A stretch of 64,000 bases of DNA, taken from Xanthomonas vasicola (GTDB lineage: Bacteria; Pseudomonadota; Gammaproteobacteria; Xanthomonadales; Xanthomonadaceae). Position 1 is the stretch's first letter. Each line of letters opens with the position of its first letter. Location of the stretch: the NCBI RefSeq assembly GCF_000772705.2, contig NZ_JSBW02000002.1, positions 124,001 to 188,000 on the forward strand, given 5' to 3'. The position numbers were made by a program, and so were the translations under genes. The notes under the pieces were generated by a model. That model was not told the DNA's origin. It made no database searches and saw only the letters and a program-made list of their open reading frames with translations. Of the stretch, positions 54,680-63,242 are shown piece by piece.

Positions 54680-54830
54680 ATCCGTACCCTCATCTGCCCT
54701 TGGGGCACCTTCTCCCCCATGAAGGAGGACAATGTCCCCAGGGGAGAAGGGATGCTAAATGCCAGGAAAGGCACTGCAAGCCCCTCTCCCTTGGAGAGGG
54801 GTTGCGGTGCGGGTACGGTTTCGCCGGGCA
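54680..54830. repeat. G+C-rich intergenic repeat-like segment
   Basis: Sequences such as CTTGGGGCACCTTCTCCC and GCCCCTCTCCCTTGGAGAGG form several local hairpins. The style matches common Xanthomonas intergenic repeats, but no second full copy is seen in this window. Confidence 0.4.
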
Positions 54831-54861
54831 CTTACAGCGAACAGCCAATTGCTAAAGAACA

Positions 54862-56052
54862 TCAGCCCGAAATCGCCAGACGCTCCTGATGATAACGGCG
54901 CACTGCCGCATACCACAGCAATGCCGCCACACCGAAACCGGCCAGCAGATACACCGCCCAGGTCTGCACGTTGATGGTCTCGTGGCGGATCACCTTCAAC
55001 AGCATCTGGTTCTGTGCCAGAAACGGCACCGCAAAATGCCATAGCTGCGTCTTCAGCGGATACGCCATCAACGCATAGCCCGGCAGCATCGGCAGCAGCA
55101 GCAACCAGGTCATATGCGCCTGCGCTTCCTTCATGCTTTTGGCGGCGGCGGCCAGATAGGTCAGCAGCGAGGTGCCGACGAACAGCATCGGCACCAGGAT
55201 GAAGAGCATCTGCAGCATCGGCAAGAAACCGACATTGAGCTGGCGCCCAAGGTTGGACGTGGACAGCTGCGCACTCAGCTTGAACGCCAGCAAGGTGAGC
55301 AACAACGACACCATGCCGATCACGCAGGCCGCAGCAATCTTGCCGCTGACAATGGCGCTGCGTGGTGCGGGCGTGGCCAGCAACGGCTCCAGCGATTGGC
55401 GTTCGCGCTCGCCGGCGGTGGCATCCAGAATCAACGACGCGCCACCCAGAAACGAGGTGATCACCAGCAACACCGGAAGCAGCATCGCCATCATCTGGCC
55501 GCGTTTGGCTTCGGCAGTGGCCAGGTCTTGCGCGGCAACTTCCAGGGGCCTGGAAACCTGCGCATCGATGCCGCGTGCCAGCAAACGCAAGGCGCCGACC
55601 TGCTGGCTGTAGCCGGTGAGCGCGGCCTGCAAGCGCATGCCTGGCACATCGGCCTCGCGGCGCGTGCTGTCCTTGATGATCTCCACCAGCGCCGGCCGAC
55701 CTTCGCGCCAGTCATCGGCGTAGGTGTCGCTGATGCGCAGTGCCACATCCACATCCTGGTTGCGAATCGCCGCCGTCAGATCGGCTGGCGCATCTACTGC
55801 ATTGAGCCCTTGCGCGGCGAGAAAACGCACCAGATTCGGCGCGTTGCTGCGACCGAGGGTGGGAATGTCGAGCGGCTTGTCGATCTGCGTACGCACGCGG
55901 CTTTCGCTTAAGGCACCCATGCCCAGAATCAGAATCGGGTAGAGCAACGGCGATAACAGCAATGCCAATGCCAGGGTGCGGCGGTCGCGCGAGATGTCAC
56001 GCAATTCCTTGCGCAGCACGGTCCATAGCGTGGAGAACAACGATGTGCTCAT
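54862..56052 (-). CDS. ABC exporter permease (NatB-like)
   Basis: This 396-residue permease has an N-terminal span after WTVLRKELRDISRDRRTLALA, a large periplasmic domain (about 45-165), and five more spans with VITSFLGGASLILDATAGERERQSLEPLLATP, a motif typical of Nat-type exporters. It is translated after the ATPase gene, which overlaps it by four bases. The substrate is unknown. In Bacillus the related pair exports sodium. Confidence 0.85.
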   Translation of the reverse strand: MSTSLFSTLWTVLRKELRDISRDRRTLALALLLSPLLYPILILGMGALSESRVRTQIDKPLDIPTLGRSNAPNLVRFLAAQGLNAVDAPADLTAAIRNQDVDVALRISDTYADDWREGRPALVEIIKDSTRREADVPGMRLQAALTGYSQQVGALRLLARGIDAQVSRPLEVAAQDLATAEAKRGQMMAMLLPVLLVITSFLGGASLILDATAGERERQSLEPLLATPAPRSAIVSGKIAAACVIGMVSLLLTLLAFKLSAQLSTSNLGRQLNVGFLPMLQMLFILVPMLFVGTSLLTYLAAAAKSMKEAQAHMTWLLLLPMLPGYALMAYPLKTQLWHFAVPFLAQNQMLLKVIRHETINVQTWAVYLLAGFGVAALLWYAAVRRYHQERLAISG

Positions 56053-56795
56053 GCGTGCAATCCCTCGTCCGAGCCGATCGCCTTGACGAAGGCGTCTTCC
56101 AGATTGTTTTCACCAGTGGCAGCGCGCAGTTCGTCAGCGCTCCCGGATGCCACCACCGTGCCCTTTGCGATGATGACGATGCGATCGCACAGCGCTGCCA
56201 CCTCCTGCATGATGTGGCTGGAGAAAATCACGCAGCGCCCTTCCGCACGCAGCTGCTGCAAGAAGCCACGCATGGCACGGGTGGTCATTACATCCAAGCC
56301 GTTGGTGGGCTCGTCCAGAATCACATTGCGTGGGTCGTGTACCAATGCGCGCGCAATCGCGGTCTTGGTGCGCTGACCCTGGCTGAAACCTTCGGTCTGG
56401 CGGTCCAGAATGTCGTCCATGTCCAAGGCCTTCGACAGCAGCGTTGTGCGCTGCGCGATCTGTGCGCGCGACATGCCATGCAACTCACCGAAGTAGGCGA
56501 TGTTCTCGCGTGCGGTCAAACGCTTGTAGACGCCGCGTGCGTCCGGCAACACGCCGAGTGCGCGGCGCACAGTCACCGGGGCGCGGGCGACATCCACACC
56601 ATCGATGGTGACCCTGCCCTGGTCGGGTGACATCAGCGTGTAGAGCATGCGCAAGGTGGTGGTTTTGCCGGCACCGTTGGGGCCGAGCAGGCCGGTGATC
56701 TGGCCATCGGCAGCGCTGAAACTGACCCCGTCGACGGCTTTCACCAGCCCGGCCTTGGTCTTGAACGACTTATGCAAAGTATCGACGACGATCAT
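56049..56795 (-). CDS. ABC exporter ATPase (NatA-like)
   Basis: This 248-residue ATPase starts MIVVDTLHKSFKTKAGL. Walker A is GLLGPNGAGKTTTLR, the signature is EGFSQGQRTKTA, Walker B is VILDEPTNGLD, and the H-loop SSHIMQEV follows. It overlaps the permease gene by four bases. The longer frame to 56909 overlaps the hydrolase gene and is rejected. Confidence 0.9.
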   Translation of the reverse strand: MIVVDTLHKSFKTKAGLVKAVDGVSFSAADGQITGLLGPNGAGKTTTLRMLYTLMSPDQGRVTIDGVDVARAPVTVRRALGVLPDARGVYKRLTARENIAYFGELHGMSRAQIAQRTTLLSKALDMDDILDRQTEGFSQGQRTKTAIARALVHDPRNVILDEPTNGLDVMTTRAMRGFLQQLRAEGRCVIFSSHIMQEVAALCDRIVIIAKGTVVASGSADELRAATGENNLEDAFVKAIGSDEGLHA

Positions 56796-56826
56796 GCGAG
56801 CGCCTCCGTGGCGTGGTCGATGCGGC

Positions 56827-58428
56827 TCATGGTTCCCATCCGTTGAACGAGGTGAACGCGGGCACGGTGTTGAGGTTGGCAACGCAGGTGGTATCCAGCG
56901 CCTTGGCATCGGCGGTCTGCATGAACTGGCTCAGCACCTTGGGCATGCAGCCCAGCCGGAACACCCCATGCCCCTGCCCGGGCGCAATCACGTGCCGGCC
57001 GTTGGGCAGTCCCTGCAGTACCCGCTCGGCGTAGCGTGGCGGCGTGACCGGATCGAGCTGGCCGGAGAGCAGCAACACCGGCAGCGTCGATCGGAACGGC
57101 GCGCTCGCAGCGGCCGGTGCCGGTTTGGAGGGCCACACCTTGCACGGTGCAAAGAACATCTCGGCCACCTCGTTGCCCAGCAGCGTGGCGTCCTTCTGGT
57201 CGGGTGCGTGATAACGCCCGGCGTCTTCGCTGCACAACACCGACCATTGCATCAAACGATTCATCTGATCGGACATGCCAGAAGCGCTCATCTGCGCCAA
57301 GGCCATCAACGAGGCATACCGACCTGCGGCCGCTTCATCGAGCACCAGAGGCAACAGCGATGCGGTTTCTGGCGCATACGAGAAACCGAACGCCAGGCCC
57401 GCCACGGTGTCGGCAGTGACCTGCTCGTGGCGCAAGGCACCCGTGCGCGGATCGCGGTATTCCACCGCCACCGGTGCCTGCCGCAGCCGCTCGACCACCT
57501 GGCGCAACTGCGTGGCGGTATCGACCGGAAAGCGCTTGGCGCAGGCAGGCTGCTGGCGGCATTGCGCAGACTGCAGCGCAATCGCATCTTCGAAGGTATG
57601 CGCGAACTCGCCGCCGATCACCAGATCGTTCGGCGCCACGCCATCGATCACCACGGTGCGCGTGTGCTGCGGATAACGTGCGGCATAGTGCTGCGCCACA
57701 CGCGTGCCGTACGAGGCACCGATCAGATTCAGCGACTGCACGCCCAGTGCCGCGCGTACCGCATCCAGATCGCCAATGGCTTCGCTGGTGGTGTAGTAAC
57801 GCGGGTCGGCGTCGTTGCGCAAACCGTCGGCGCATCGGGCTGCATACGCAGTCAATTGCTCGGCGGTGGCTTCGCTGCTGTTGTCCAGCGCCAGCGGCTT
57901 GCCGGCCGCGTCACGACACTCCAGCGGATGCGAGCCACCGGTGCCGCGCTGATCGACCAGAAAGATGTCGCGCTGCTTGCGGACTTCATGCAGGCCCATG
58001 TCCACGATCGCCGCGACTTCGGTGGCCGATTGCCCCGGCCCACCAGCAATGAAGAACACCGGGTCGGGCGCGCTGCCGCCACCGGCTTCGCTTTCCAGCC
58101 AGGCAATCTTCAACGCGATGCTGCGCCCGCTCGGCGCGGCCGGATTTTCCGGCACGCGCAGCGTTGCGCATTGCGCTTCGATGTTGCCTGCAGCACCACC
58201 AGCACTCAGCGTGCACGGCGTGAACAGCAGCGTGCCGTAACGATTGCCTGCTGCGCTGCCGGGTGGGTTGCTTGCAGCAGGCTGCTGCGCAGTCGTACCC
58301 GGCGCTGTCGCGGTGGATTTTCCTGCAACGTCGTTTGCTGCGGCGGGCGCTGCGGCGCGCTGGCATCCTGCAGCCAACATCGCGATCAGCACGGCCGCCA
58401 CTACTGTGGATTGCTTGACCATCGTCAT
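56827..58428 (-). CDS. Exported alpha/beta hydrolase lipoprotein (TAP/proline iminopeptidase-like)
   Basis: This roughly 533-residue protein begins with a signal and lipobox (AVLIAMLAAGCQRAA). The catalytic serine lies in LIGASYGTRVAQ, the oxyanion motif in FIAGGPGQSATE, the aspartate in LSGQLDPVTPP and the histidine in PGQGHGVFR. The C-terminal part matches the TAP-like domain of actinobacterial tripeptidyl aminopeptidases. The AGGAG site fixes ATG 58428 (MTMVKQ). It lies 31 bp before the exporter operon on the same strand and may be transcribed with it. Confidence 0.8.
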   Translation of the reverse strand: MTMVKQSTVVAAVLIAMLAAGCQRAAAPAAANDVAGKSTATAPGTTAQQPAASNPPGSAAGNRYGTLLFTPCTLSAGGAAGNIEAQCATLRVPENPAAPSGRSIALKIAWLESEAGGGSAPDPVFFIAGGPGQSATEVAAIVDMGLHEVRKQRDIFLVDQRGTGGSHPLECRDAAGKPLALDNSSEATAEQLTAYAARCADGLRNDADPRYYTTSEAIGDLDAVRAALGVQSLNLIGASYGTRVAQHYAARYPQHTRTVVIDGVAPNDLVIGGEFAHTFEDAIALQSAQCRQQPACAKRFPVDTATQLRQVVERLRQAPVAVEYRDPRTGALRHEQVTADTVAGLAFGFSYAPETASLLPLVLDEAAAGRYASLMALAQMSASGMSDQMNRLMQWSVLCSEDAGRYHAPDQKDATLLGNEVAEMFFAPCKVWPSKPAPAAASAPFRSTLPVLLLSGQLDPVTPPRYAERVLQGLPNGRHVIAPGQGHGVFRLGCMPKVLSQFMQTADAKALDTTCVANLNTVPAFTSFNGWEP

Positions 58429-58489
58429 CCTATCTCCTGGTATCCCTGTCCCCTGACGTTGCAAACGGCCACACGTGACCGCGGCAACG

Positions 58490-58717
58490 AGAGCGTGTTA
58501 TGTACTTTGAGGTGAGTGCGAAGCGTCCTGTGGCGCGTCGAGACAAGGCGTGCGCTTTGCCGAGGCTGGCCGCCTGGGCAAAGCGCGCAACGCAGTATCG
58601 GCGCGCCACAGGGCACTTCCCGAAGGGTTGGCCGCCAGCGGCACGGAGCGCCGCGCAGCACCCGCTCCGCGCCGCTGGCGATCAACGCATCTCATCTCAA
58701 AATACATAACACGCTCT
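58490..58717. repeat. Palindromic intergenic element (MITE-like)
   Basis: The outer arms GAGCGTGTTATGTA at 58491 and its complement ending at 58716 match over about 27 bases, with few differences. Inside lie CCTGTGGCGCG (58527) pairing with CGCGCCACAGG (58602), GCGCTTTGCC with GGCAAAGCGC, and CCAGCGGC with GCCGCTGG. No protein is encoded. Size and ends resemble miniature transposable or transcribed repeat elements. Confidence 0.7.
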
Positions 58718-58916
58718 AATGCCCGTCTTCGTAAAGAAAAACGTGCTCGATCGATTCCCCAAACAAACGTGCGATACGAAACGCCAATGGCAGGCTGGGA
58801 TCGTATTTGCCGGTTTCCAGCGCATTGATCGTCTGCCGCGACACGCCCAGCCGTTCGCCTAACTCGCCTTGCGACCAGCCACTGGCCTCGCGCAATTCGC
58901 GCACGCGGCTATTCAT
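58716..58916 (-). CDS. Small Xre-family regulator
   Basis: This 66-residue protein is nearly all helix-turn-helix: SGWSQGELGERLGVSRQTINALE. The start lies within the preceding gene's stop (ATGA), so it is co-expressed with the membrane protein. The pattern matches YozG/Xre-type regulators that control a neighbouring membrane gene, so autoregulation is likely. The operator may be the inverted repeat at 59637-59660. Confidence 0.85.
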   Translation of the reverse strand: MNSRVRELREASGWSQGELGERLGVSRQTINALETGKYDPSLPLAFRIARLFGESIEHVFLYEDGH

Positions 58917-59470
58917 TCAAAACGACGCGCGTGGATGCTTTTGGTAATGCCGTAGATGGCGCACAACAACGGAAATACCCATAGCATCGCCGCGCTCGCC
59001 GGAACATCGATCAGCTCGGCTGCCTGCAAGAATCTGGCGGTCATATACGCACCGCTGACCAGGCCGGCGGCAATGGCGATGGCTTCCAGTTCGATACGTC
59101 GGTCCATCTCGTCCGAATCGCGCACGTAACGCGCCACCGCACGAATCACCAGCACGACCAGCACCGCCGGCAGCAAGGCGATCAGCACACGCGCCCAGTT
59201 CGGGCCGACATGCCCAAGCAGATAGCGCCAGAACAGCATCACCACCACGTACAACGGCATCGGTACGCCGAATTCGCGGTGATACCGCTGCGCCAACGCT
59301 GGGCGGGTGCTGTCGCGCAGATTGCCGCGCGCCAGCCACATCGGCACCGAAAACAGCATGCACGACCCACCAATGCCGGCGCTGAGCCAGGCGATGTAAT
59401 CGTCCATCGGCAGCACCTGCCGCAGACCCAGCAGCCCGATACCGAGGAAGAACACTCCCACGCAGAACAC
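58913..59470 (-). CDS. Membrane protein paired with Xre regulator; N-terminus may be frameshifted
   Basis: This 185-residue protein has about four to five membrane helices. It starts at GTG 59470 without a visible ribosome site. The ATG at 59501 (MTNCKRKTLLG) has a GAGG-like site but is one base out of frame, and adding one G at the GGG run (59470-59472) would join it to the membrane protein to give a natural N-terminus. Its ATGA overlap with the regulator shows the two are a unit. The function is unknown. Confidence 0.7.
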   Translation of the reverse strand: MFCVGVFFLGIGLLGLRQVLPMDDYIAWLSAGIGGSCMLFSVPMWLARGNLRDSTRPALAQRYHREFGVPMPLYVVVMLFWRYLLGHVGPNWARVLIALLPAVLVVLVIRAVARYVRDSDEMDRRIELEAIAIAAGLVSGAYMTARFLQAAELIDVPASAAMLWVFPLLCAIYGITKSIHARRFE

Positions 59471-59501
59471 CCAACAGCGTCTTGCGCTTGCAATTCGTCA
59501 T

Positions 59502-59984
59502 TTGCACGGCCTCGGAGAAGCGACTGCCTGCGCTGCACGAGCCCTGCGCATACACCTGGCGGCTGTTCGCACAGTGCGTTGCGGTGTGCGGGCATGCCTG
59601 CATTCCATTTGCCTATGCTGCTGCCGCATCACATTCGCCTGTCAAGTACGCTTGACAGGCAAGATGCGCTTACTCGAACCTTCTGTCAAGCACCCTTTAC
59701 ACATTCGAGCCGGCGCATGGGCGTCGTCTGCGTTGCTGGCGGATGTTGTGCGATGCATGCAGTCAGACACGCGCGGTTTTTGCGTCGTCGGCGCGCCACT
59801 ACATGCATGCGGTCCAAGGCGGCGTTCCCAACGGTATCGCGCAACTTCTGCAGTGGTGACGCATGCGAAGTGGCTTGTGATGCACATTGCCGCACGCCGT
59901 TGCCTGCGTGAGATGGCATCTGCATGCCGCACCAGCGCAGACCACGCCCGCTTTGCGATACGCGCAGTCGCTTCGTTGACCGCT
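59502..59984. other. Intergenic with one perfect inverted repeat
   Basis: About 480 bp between two leftward units. It includes the ten-base-arm palindrome listed separately. No gene is supported. Confidence 0.4.
59637..59660. promoter_or_regulatory. Perfect inverted repeat, possible operator
   Basis: GCCTGTCAAG, spacer TACG, CTTGACAGGC, without mismatch. It lies 136 bp ahead of the ATG at 59501. It is too short for a terminator of the dmeR gene and has no T-run, so an operator for the Xre regulator is the simplest reading. Confidence 0.5.
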
Positions 59985-60257
59985 CTATTTCAGATAAGTC
60001 TTGAGGATGGCGGTGATGTCGTCCACTGCCAGCTCGCGCTCGCCCAGTGCGTCCGGCGCGGCAACGTGGTGCTTCAGATGCTCGCTGAGCAGCTCGACCA
60101 TCAAGCCCTGCGCCGCGCCGCGAAAGGCGGCTACCTGGGTCAGTAACGCGGTGCATTCCACGTCCTGCGCCAGGGCTTTTTCCAGCCCTTCCACCTGCCC
60201 GCGCATCCTGCGCACGCGCGCAAGCAACTTGGATTTGTCCTGATTGAGATGCGCCAC
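59985..60257 (-). CDS. dmeR: Metal-responsive CsoR/RcnR-type repressor (DmeR-like)
   Basis: This 90-residue four-helix repressor of the CsoR/RcnR family senses a metal through His/Cys residues. The N-terminus HLNQDKSKLLARVRRMRGQVEGLEKAL is the family signature. The ligand residues are His3 region, Cys35 (DVECTALL) and His60/64 (SEHLKHH). It is divergent from dmeF over a double operator, and the two would form a metal-inducible efflux unit as in Rhizobium dmeRF. Confidence 0.82.
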   Translation of the reverse strand: MAHLNQDKSKLLARVRRMRGQVEGLEKALAQDVECTALLTQVAAFRGAAQGLMVELLSEHLKHHVAAPDALGERELAVDDITAILKTYLK

Positions 60258-60258
60258 C

Positions 60259-60298
60259 TATACCCCCCTGGGGTATTTAAGATACCCTGTGGGGGTAC
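60259..60298. promoter_or_regulatory. Double G/C-tract operator between dmeR and dmeF
   Basis: TATACCCCCCTGGGGTAT at 60259-60276 and ATACCCTGTGGGGGTAC at 60282-60298 both have T/A-rich ends around C- and G-tracts, the style of RcnR/DmeR/FrmR sites. The first starts two bases before the dmeR ATG and the second lies 20 bp before the dmeF ATG. Confidence 0.75.
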
Positions 60299-60318
60299 CT
60301 TAGCCAGAGCCACACCCG

Positions 60319-61299
60319 ATGTCGACAACGCACGCCGCGCCGCATTGCGCGCAGTCGCACACCTTCGCCAGCGCCAATCCGCTTGCCGAGCGCAGTACCC
60401 GCAAGGCGGTCATCCTGACCGTGCTCATGATGATGGTGGAGATCGTGGGCGGCTGGATGCTCAATTCCATGGCCCTGCTCGCCGACGGCTGGCATATGAG
60501 CTCGCACGCGTTGGCGCTGGGGCTGGCGTTGTTCGCTTATCGCTTTGCGCGGCAGCATGCCGGGGATGTGCGCTTCACCTTCGGCACCTGGAAGGTCGAA
60601 GTGCTGGGCGGCTACACCAGCGCGATCCTGTTGTTGGGCGTGGCCGGGCTGATGGCCTTCCAATCGGTGGAACGCTTGTTCACGCCCGAGCCCATCCAAT
60701 ATCGGGAAGCCACCGTCATTGCGGTGATCGGCCTGCTGGTCAATCTGATCTGCGCGTGGTGGCTGCGCGACTCGCATGGGCATGCTCACTCCCACGGGCA
60801 CGACAGTCACGGCCATGCGCACCCACACGATGGTCATGGTCATCACGATGCGCACAGCGATCTCAATCTGCGCGCGGCGTATCTGCACGTGGTGGCCGAT
60901 GCCGCGACCTCGGTGCTCGCCATCGTGGCGCTGGTTGCCGGCATGCACTGGGGCGTGACCTGGCTGGACCCCATCATGGGCATCGTCGGCGCGGTGCTGG
61001 TCACCGTCTGGGCCTGGGGGCTGCTGCGCCGCACCGGCAGCGTGCTGCTGGATGCGGAGATGGACGCGCCGGTGGTGGCAGAGGTGAAGCAGGTCATCGC
61101 CGAGCTTGGGCATGCGATCGACATTGCCGACCTGCATGTCTGGCGCGTCGGCAGCGAGCGGTATGCCTGCGTCGTCAGCCTGGTCACTGCAGCCGACATC
61201 GATGCGGAGCTGGTGCGCCGCGCACTGCAGATTCACGAAGAACTGGTGCATGTCACGGTGGAGCTGCAGCGGCCTGCGCTACTGAACGCTGCGGCCTGA
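60319..61299 (+). CDS. dmeF: Cation diffusion facilitator (DmeF-like)
   Basis: This 326-residue CDF transporter exports divalent metal ions, probably cobalt or nickel. Spans include VILTVLMMMVEIVGGWMLN, with the metal-site segment MALLADGWHMSSHALALG (HxxxD type). A loop of alternating His/Gly/Asp residues (about 153-175) follows, then DLNLRAAYLHVVADAATSVLAIVALV, the second site. The C-terminal domain is DLHVWRVGSERYACVVSL. The His-rich loop binds ions before export. It is controlled by dmeR. Confidence 0.88.
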   Translation: MSTTHAAPHCAQSHTFASANPLAERSTRKAVILTVLMMMVEIVGGWMLNSMALLADGWHMSSHALALGLALFAYRFARQHAGDVRFTFGTWKVEVLGGYTSAILLLGVAGLMAFQSVERLFTPEPIQYREATVIAVIGLLVNLICAWWLRDSHGHAHSHGHDSHGHAHPHDGHGHHDAHSDLNLRAAYLHVVADAATSVLAIVALVAGMHWGVTWLDPIMGIVGAVLVTVWAWGLLRRTGSVLLDAEMDAPVVAEVKQVIAELGHAIDIADLHVWRVGSERYACVVSLVTAADIDAELVRRALQIHEELVHVTVELQRPALLNAAA

Positions 61300-61383
61300 G
61301 CACCGCAGCAACGCCGGGCCGCGCTGCAGGCCACAGCGTACCTGCGGGCGCAGGCGGCTTGCACGCGCAGGCTGCAGGCCGCC

Positions 61384-62145
61384 TCAGACCTTAGGCGGCG
61401 TGGAGCTGACGTACTTCTCGCGGCGGATCTGCGCACTCGGCAGCCCGGCCGCTTTCAGCGCTTCCAGGCAGGTGTCCACCATGTCGGGGTTGCCGCACAG
61501 ATAGGCGATATCGTGCGCAGCATCGGGCGCGAACTCGGCCAGGTGCTGCTGCACGTAGCCGTGCCGTACATCGGCGTGCGGCTGCTCGGGCAGTTCGCGC
61601 GAGAAGCACGGCACGTAGCGGAACTGCGGATGCGCATCGGCAAACGCGCGGAAATCGTCGCCGTACAGCAGCTCGGCCGGGGTGCGTGCGCCCTGCAGCA
61701 ACACCACCTGCACGCCGCGGGTGGCGATGGCTTTGGCCAGCAGCGGCAGCATCGAGCGATACGGGGTCACCCCGGTGCCGGTGGCGATCAGCACATAGCG
61801 CTGGTTGTGGTCGCCTGGCTGCAGGCAGAAGCGCCCGTAGGGCCCGCTGGCCTGCAACTGGTCGCCAATCTCCAGGCCTTCGAACAAGGCCGTGGCCGAG
61901 CCGCCGGGTACGAAACTCACCGCAATATCCACCGCCTCGCCCGGTCCCAGCGCGTGGTCGTGGATGGTCGCCAGCGAATAGCTGCGCTTGGTCGGCGTGC
62001 CATCGGCGTAGTCGAAATGGATCTGGATGAACTGGCCGGGCTGGAAATCCAGCGGCTGCCCGTCGTCACGGACGAACTGACAGTGGGCCACGGTGGGCGC
62101 AAGCATGCGCCGGTCAACAAGCTTGAGGGGGAATTGAACGGGCAC
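61384..62145 (-). CDS. fpr: Ferredoxin/flavodoxin-NADP reductase
   Basis: This 253-residue FAD enzyme moves electrons between NADPH and ferredoxin or flavodoxin. The FAD-binding motif is RSYSLA, with TSFVPGG-like VSFVPGGSAT. The nucleotide-binding motif is IATGTGVTPYRS, and AYLCGNPDMVDTCLEAL is typical. The longer frame to 62259 is rejected. GTG 62145 starts MPVQFPLKLVDRRMLAP, the family opening, with no clear ribosome site. It is divergent from the ABC exporter operon at 62247. Confidence 0.82.
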   Translation of the reverse strand: MPVQFPLKLVDRRMLAPTVAHCQFVRDDGQPLDFQPGQFIQIHFDYADGTPTKRSYSLATIHDHALGPGEAVDIAVSFVPGGSATALFEGLEIGDQLQASGPYGRFCLQPGDHNQRYVLIATGTGVTPYRSMLPLLAKAIATRGVQVVLLQGARTPAELLYGDDFRAFADAHPQFRYVPCFSRELPEQPHADVRHGYVQQHLAEFAPDAAHDIAYLCGNPDMVDTCLEALKAAGLPSAQIRREKYVSSTPPKV

Positions 62146-62246
62146 GAACGTATATAGGACAGTCTGTGACGGGGGCAACCCCCAACGGGCTTCTATAATA
62201 ACGGCTGCAACTTGCTGCGCCGTCACCCTGGCGCGAAGGACCCGGC

Positions 62247-63242
62247 TTGAATTCCCCATCTCCCAGTGCGCCCGCCCTGCGCGTGTGCGATCTGCGCAAG
62301 ACCTACGACAACGGCACCCAGGCGCTCAAGGGCGTGTCGCTGGACGTGGCGCCCGGCGATTTCTTCGCCCTACTCGGCCCTAACGGGGCCGGCAAATCCA
62401 CCCTGATCGGCATCATCAGCTCGCTGGTGAACCTGTCCGGCGGGCAGGTGGAAGTGTTCGGTACCGACCTGGTCCGCCACCGCAGCGATGCGATGCGCCT
62501 GATCGGCCTGGTGCCGCAGGAAATCAACTTCAACCTGTTCGAAAAGCCGTTCGACATCCTGGTCAACTACGCCGGCTTCTACGGCATGCCGCGCAGCCAG
62601 GCCGAAGCGCTGGCGAAGGTGGAACTGCGCCGCGCGCACCTGTGCGAAAAAGCACAGGTGATGAGCCGCACGCTCTCCGGCGGCATGAAGCGCGGGCTGA
62701 TGATCGCCCGCGCCATGATGACCCAGCCGCGCCTGCTGATCCTGGACGAGCCCACCGCCGGTGTGGATATCGAAATCCGCCGCGACATGTGGCGTGTGCT
62801 CAAGGACATCAACGCCGCCGGCACCACGATTATCTTGACCACGCATTACCTGGAAGAAGCCGAGCACCTGTGCCGCAACCTGGCCATCATCAACCGCGGC
62901 CAGATCGTCACCCAGGGGCCGATGCGCGAACTGCTGGCCAAGCTCGACGTGGAAGGCTTCCTGTTCGATATCGACGGTGAGCTGCCCGCGCAGTTGCCGG
63001 TGATCGAAGGCACCACGCTCACCGCCATCGACGGCCACACGCTGGATCTGGACATGCCGCGCGCGATGGACCTCAACTGCGTGTTCGCCGCCCTGGGCGA
63101 TGCCGGCATCCGCGTGCGCTCGATGCGCACCAAGAGCAACCGGCTGGAAGAATTGTTCGTTCGTCTGACCGGGCCTGGCGAGACTGTCGCCGCCCCGGCT
63201 CCTGCCACAGCGGCGCCTGTGCGCCCGGCAGGCCACCCATGA
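62247..63242 (+). CDS. ABC exporter ATPase (YadG-like)
   Basis: This 331-residue ATPase begins at TTG 62247 behind GAAGGA. Walker A is LLGPNGAGKSTLIG, the signature is SRTLSGGMKRGLM, Walker B is LLILDEPTAGVD, and the H-loop is TTHYLEEAEH. The C-terminal extension is rich in Pro/Ala. YadG/YadH-type pairs are conserved exporters of unknown substrate. The permease gene overlaps its stop. Confidence 0.88.
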   Translation: MNSPSPSAPALRVCDLRKTYDNGTQALKGVSLDVAPGDFFALLGPNGAGKSTLIGIISSLVNLSGGQVEVFGTDLVRHRSDAMRLIGLVPQEINFNLFEKPFDILVNYAGFYGMPRSQAEALAKVELRRAHLCEKAQVMSRTLSGGMKRGLMIARAMMTQPRLLILDEPTAGVDIEIRRDMWRVLKDINAAGTTIILTTHYLEEAEHLCRNLAIINRGQIVTQGPMRELLAKLDVEGFLFDIDGELPAQLPVIEGTTLTAIDGHTLDLDMPRAMDLNCVFAALGDAGIRVRSMRTKSNRLEELFVRLTGPGETVAAPAPATAAPVRPAGHP

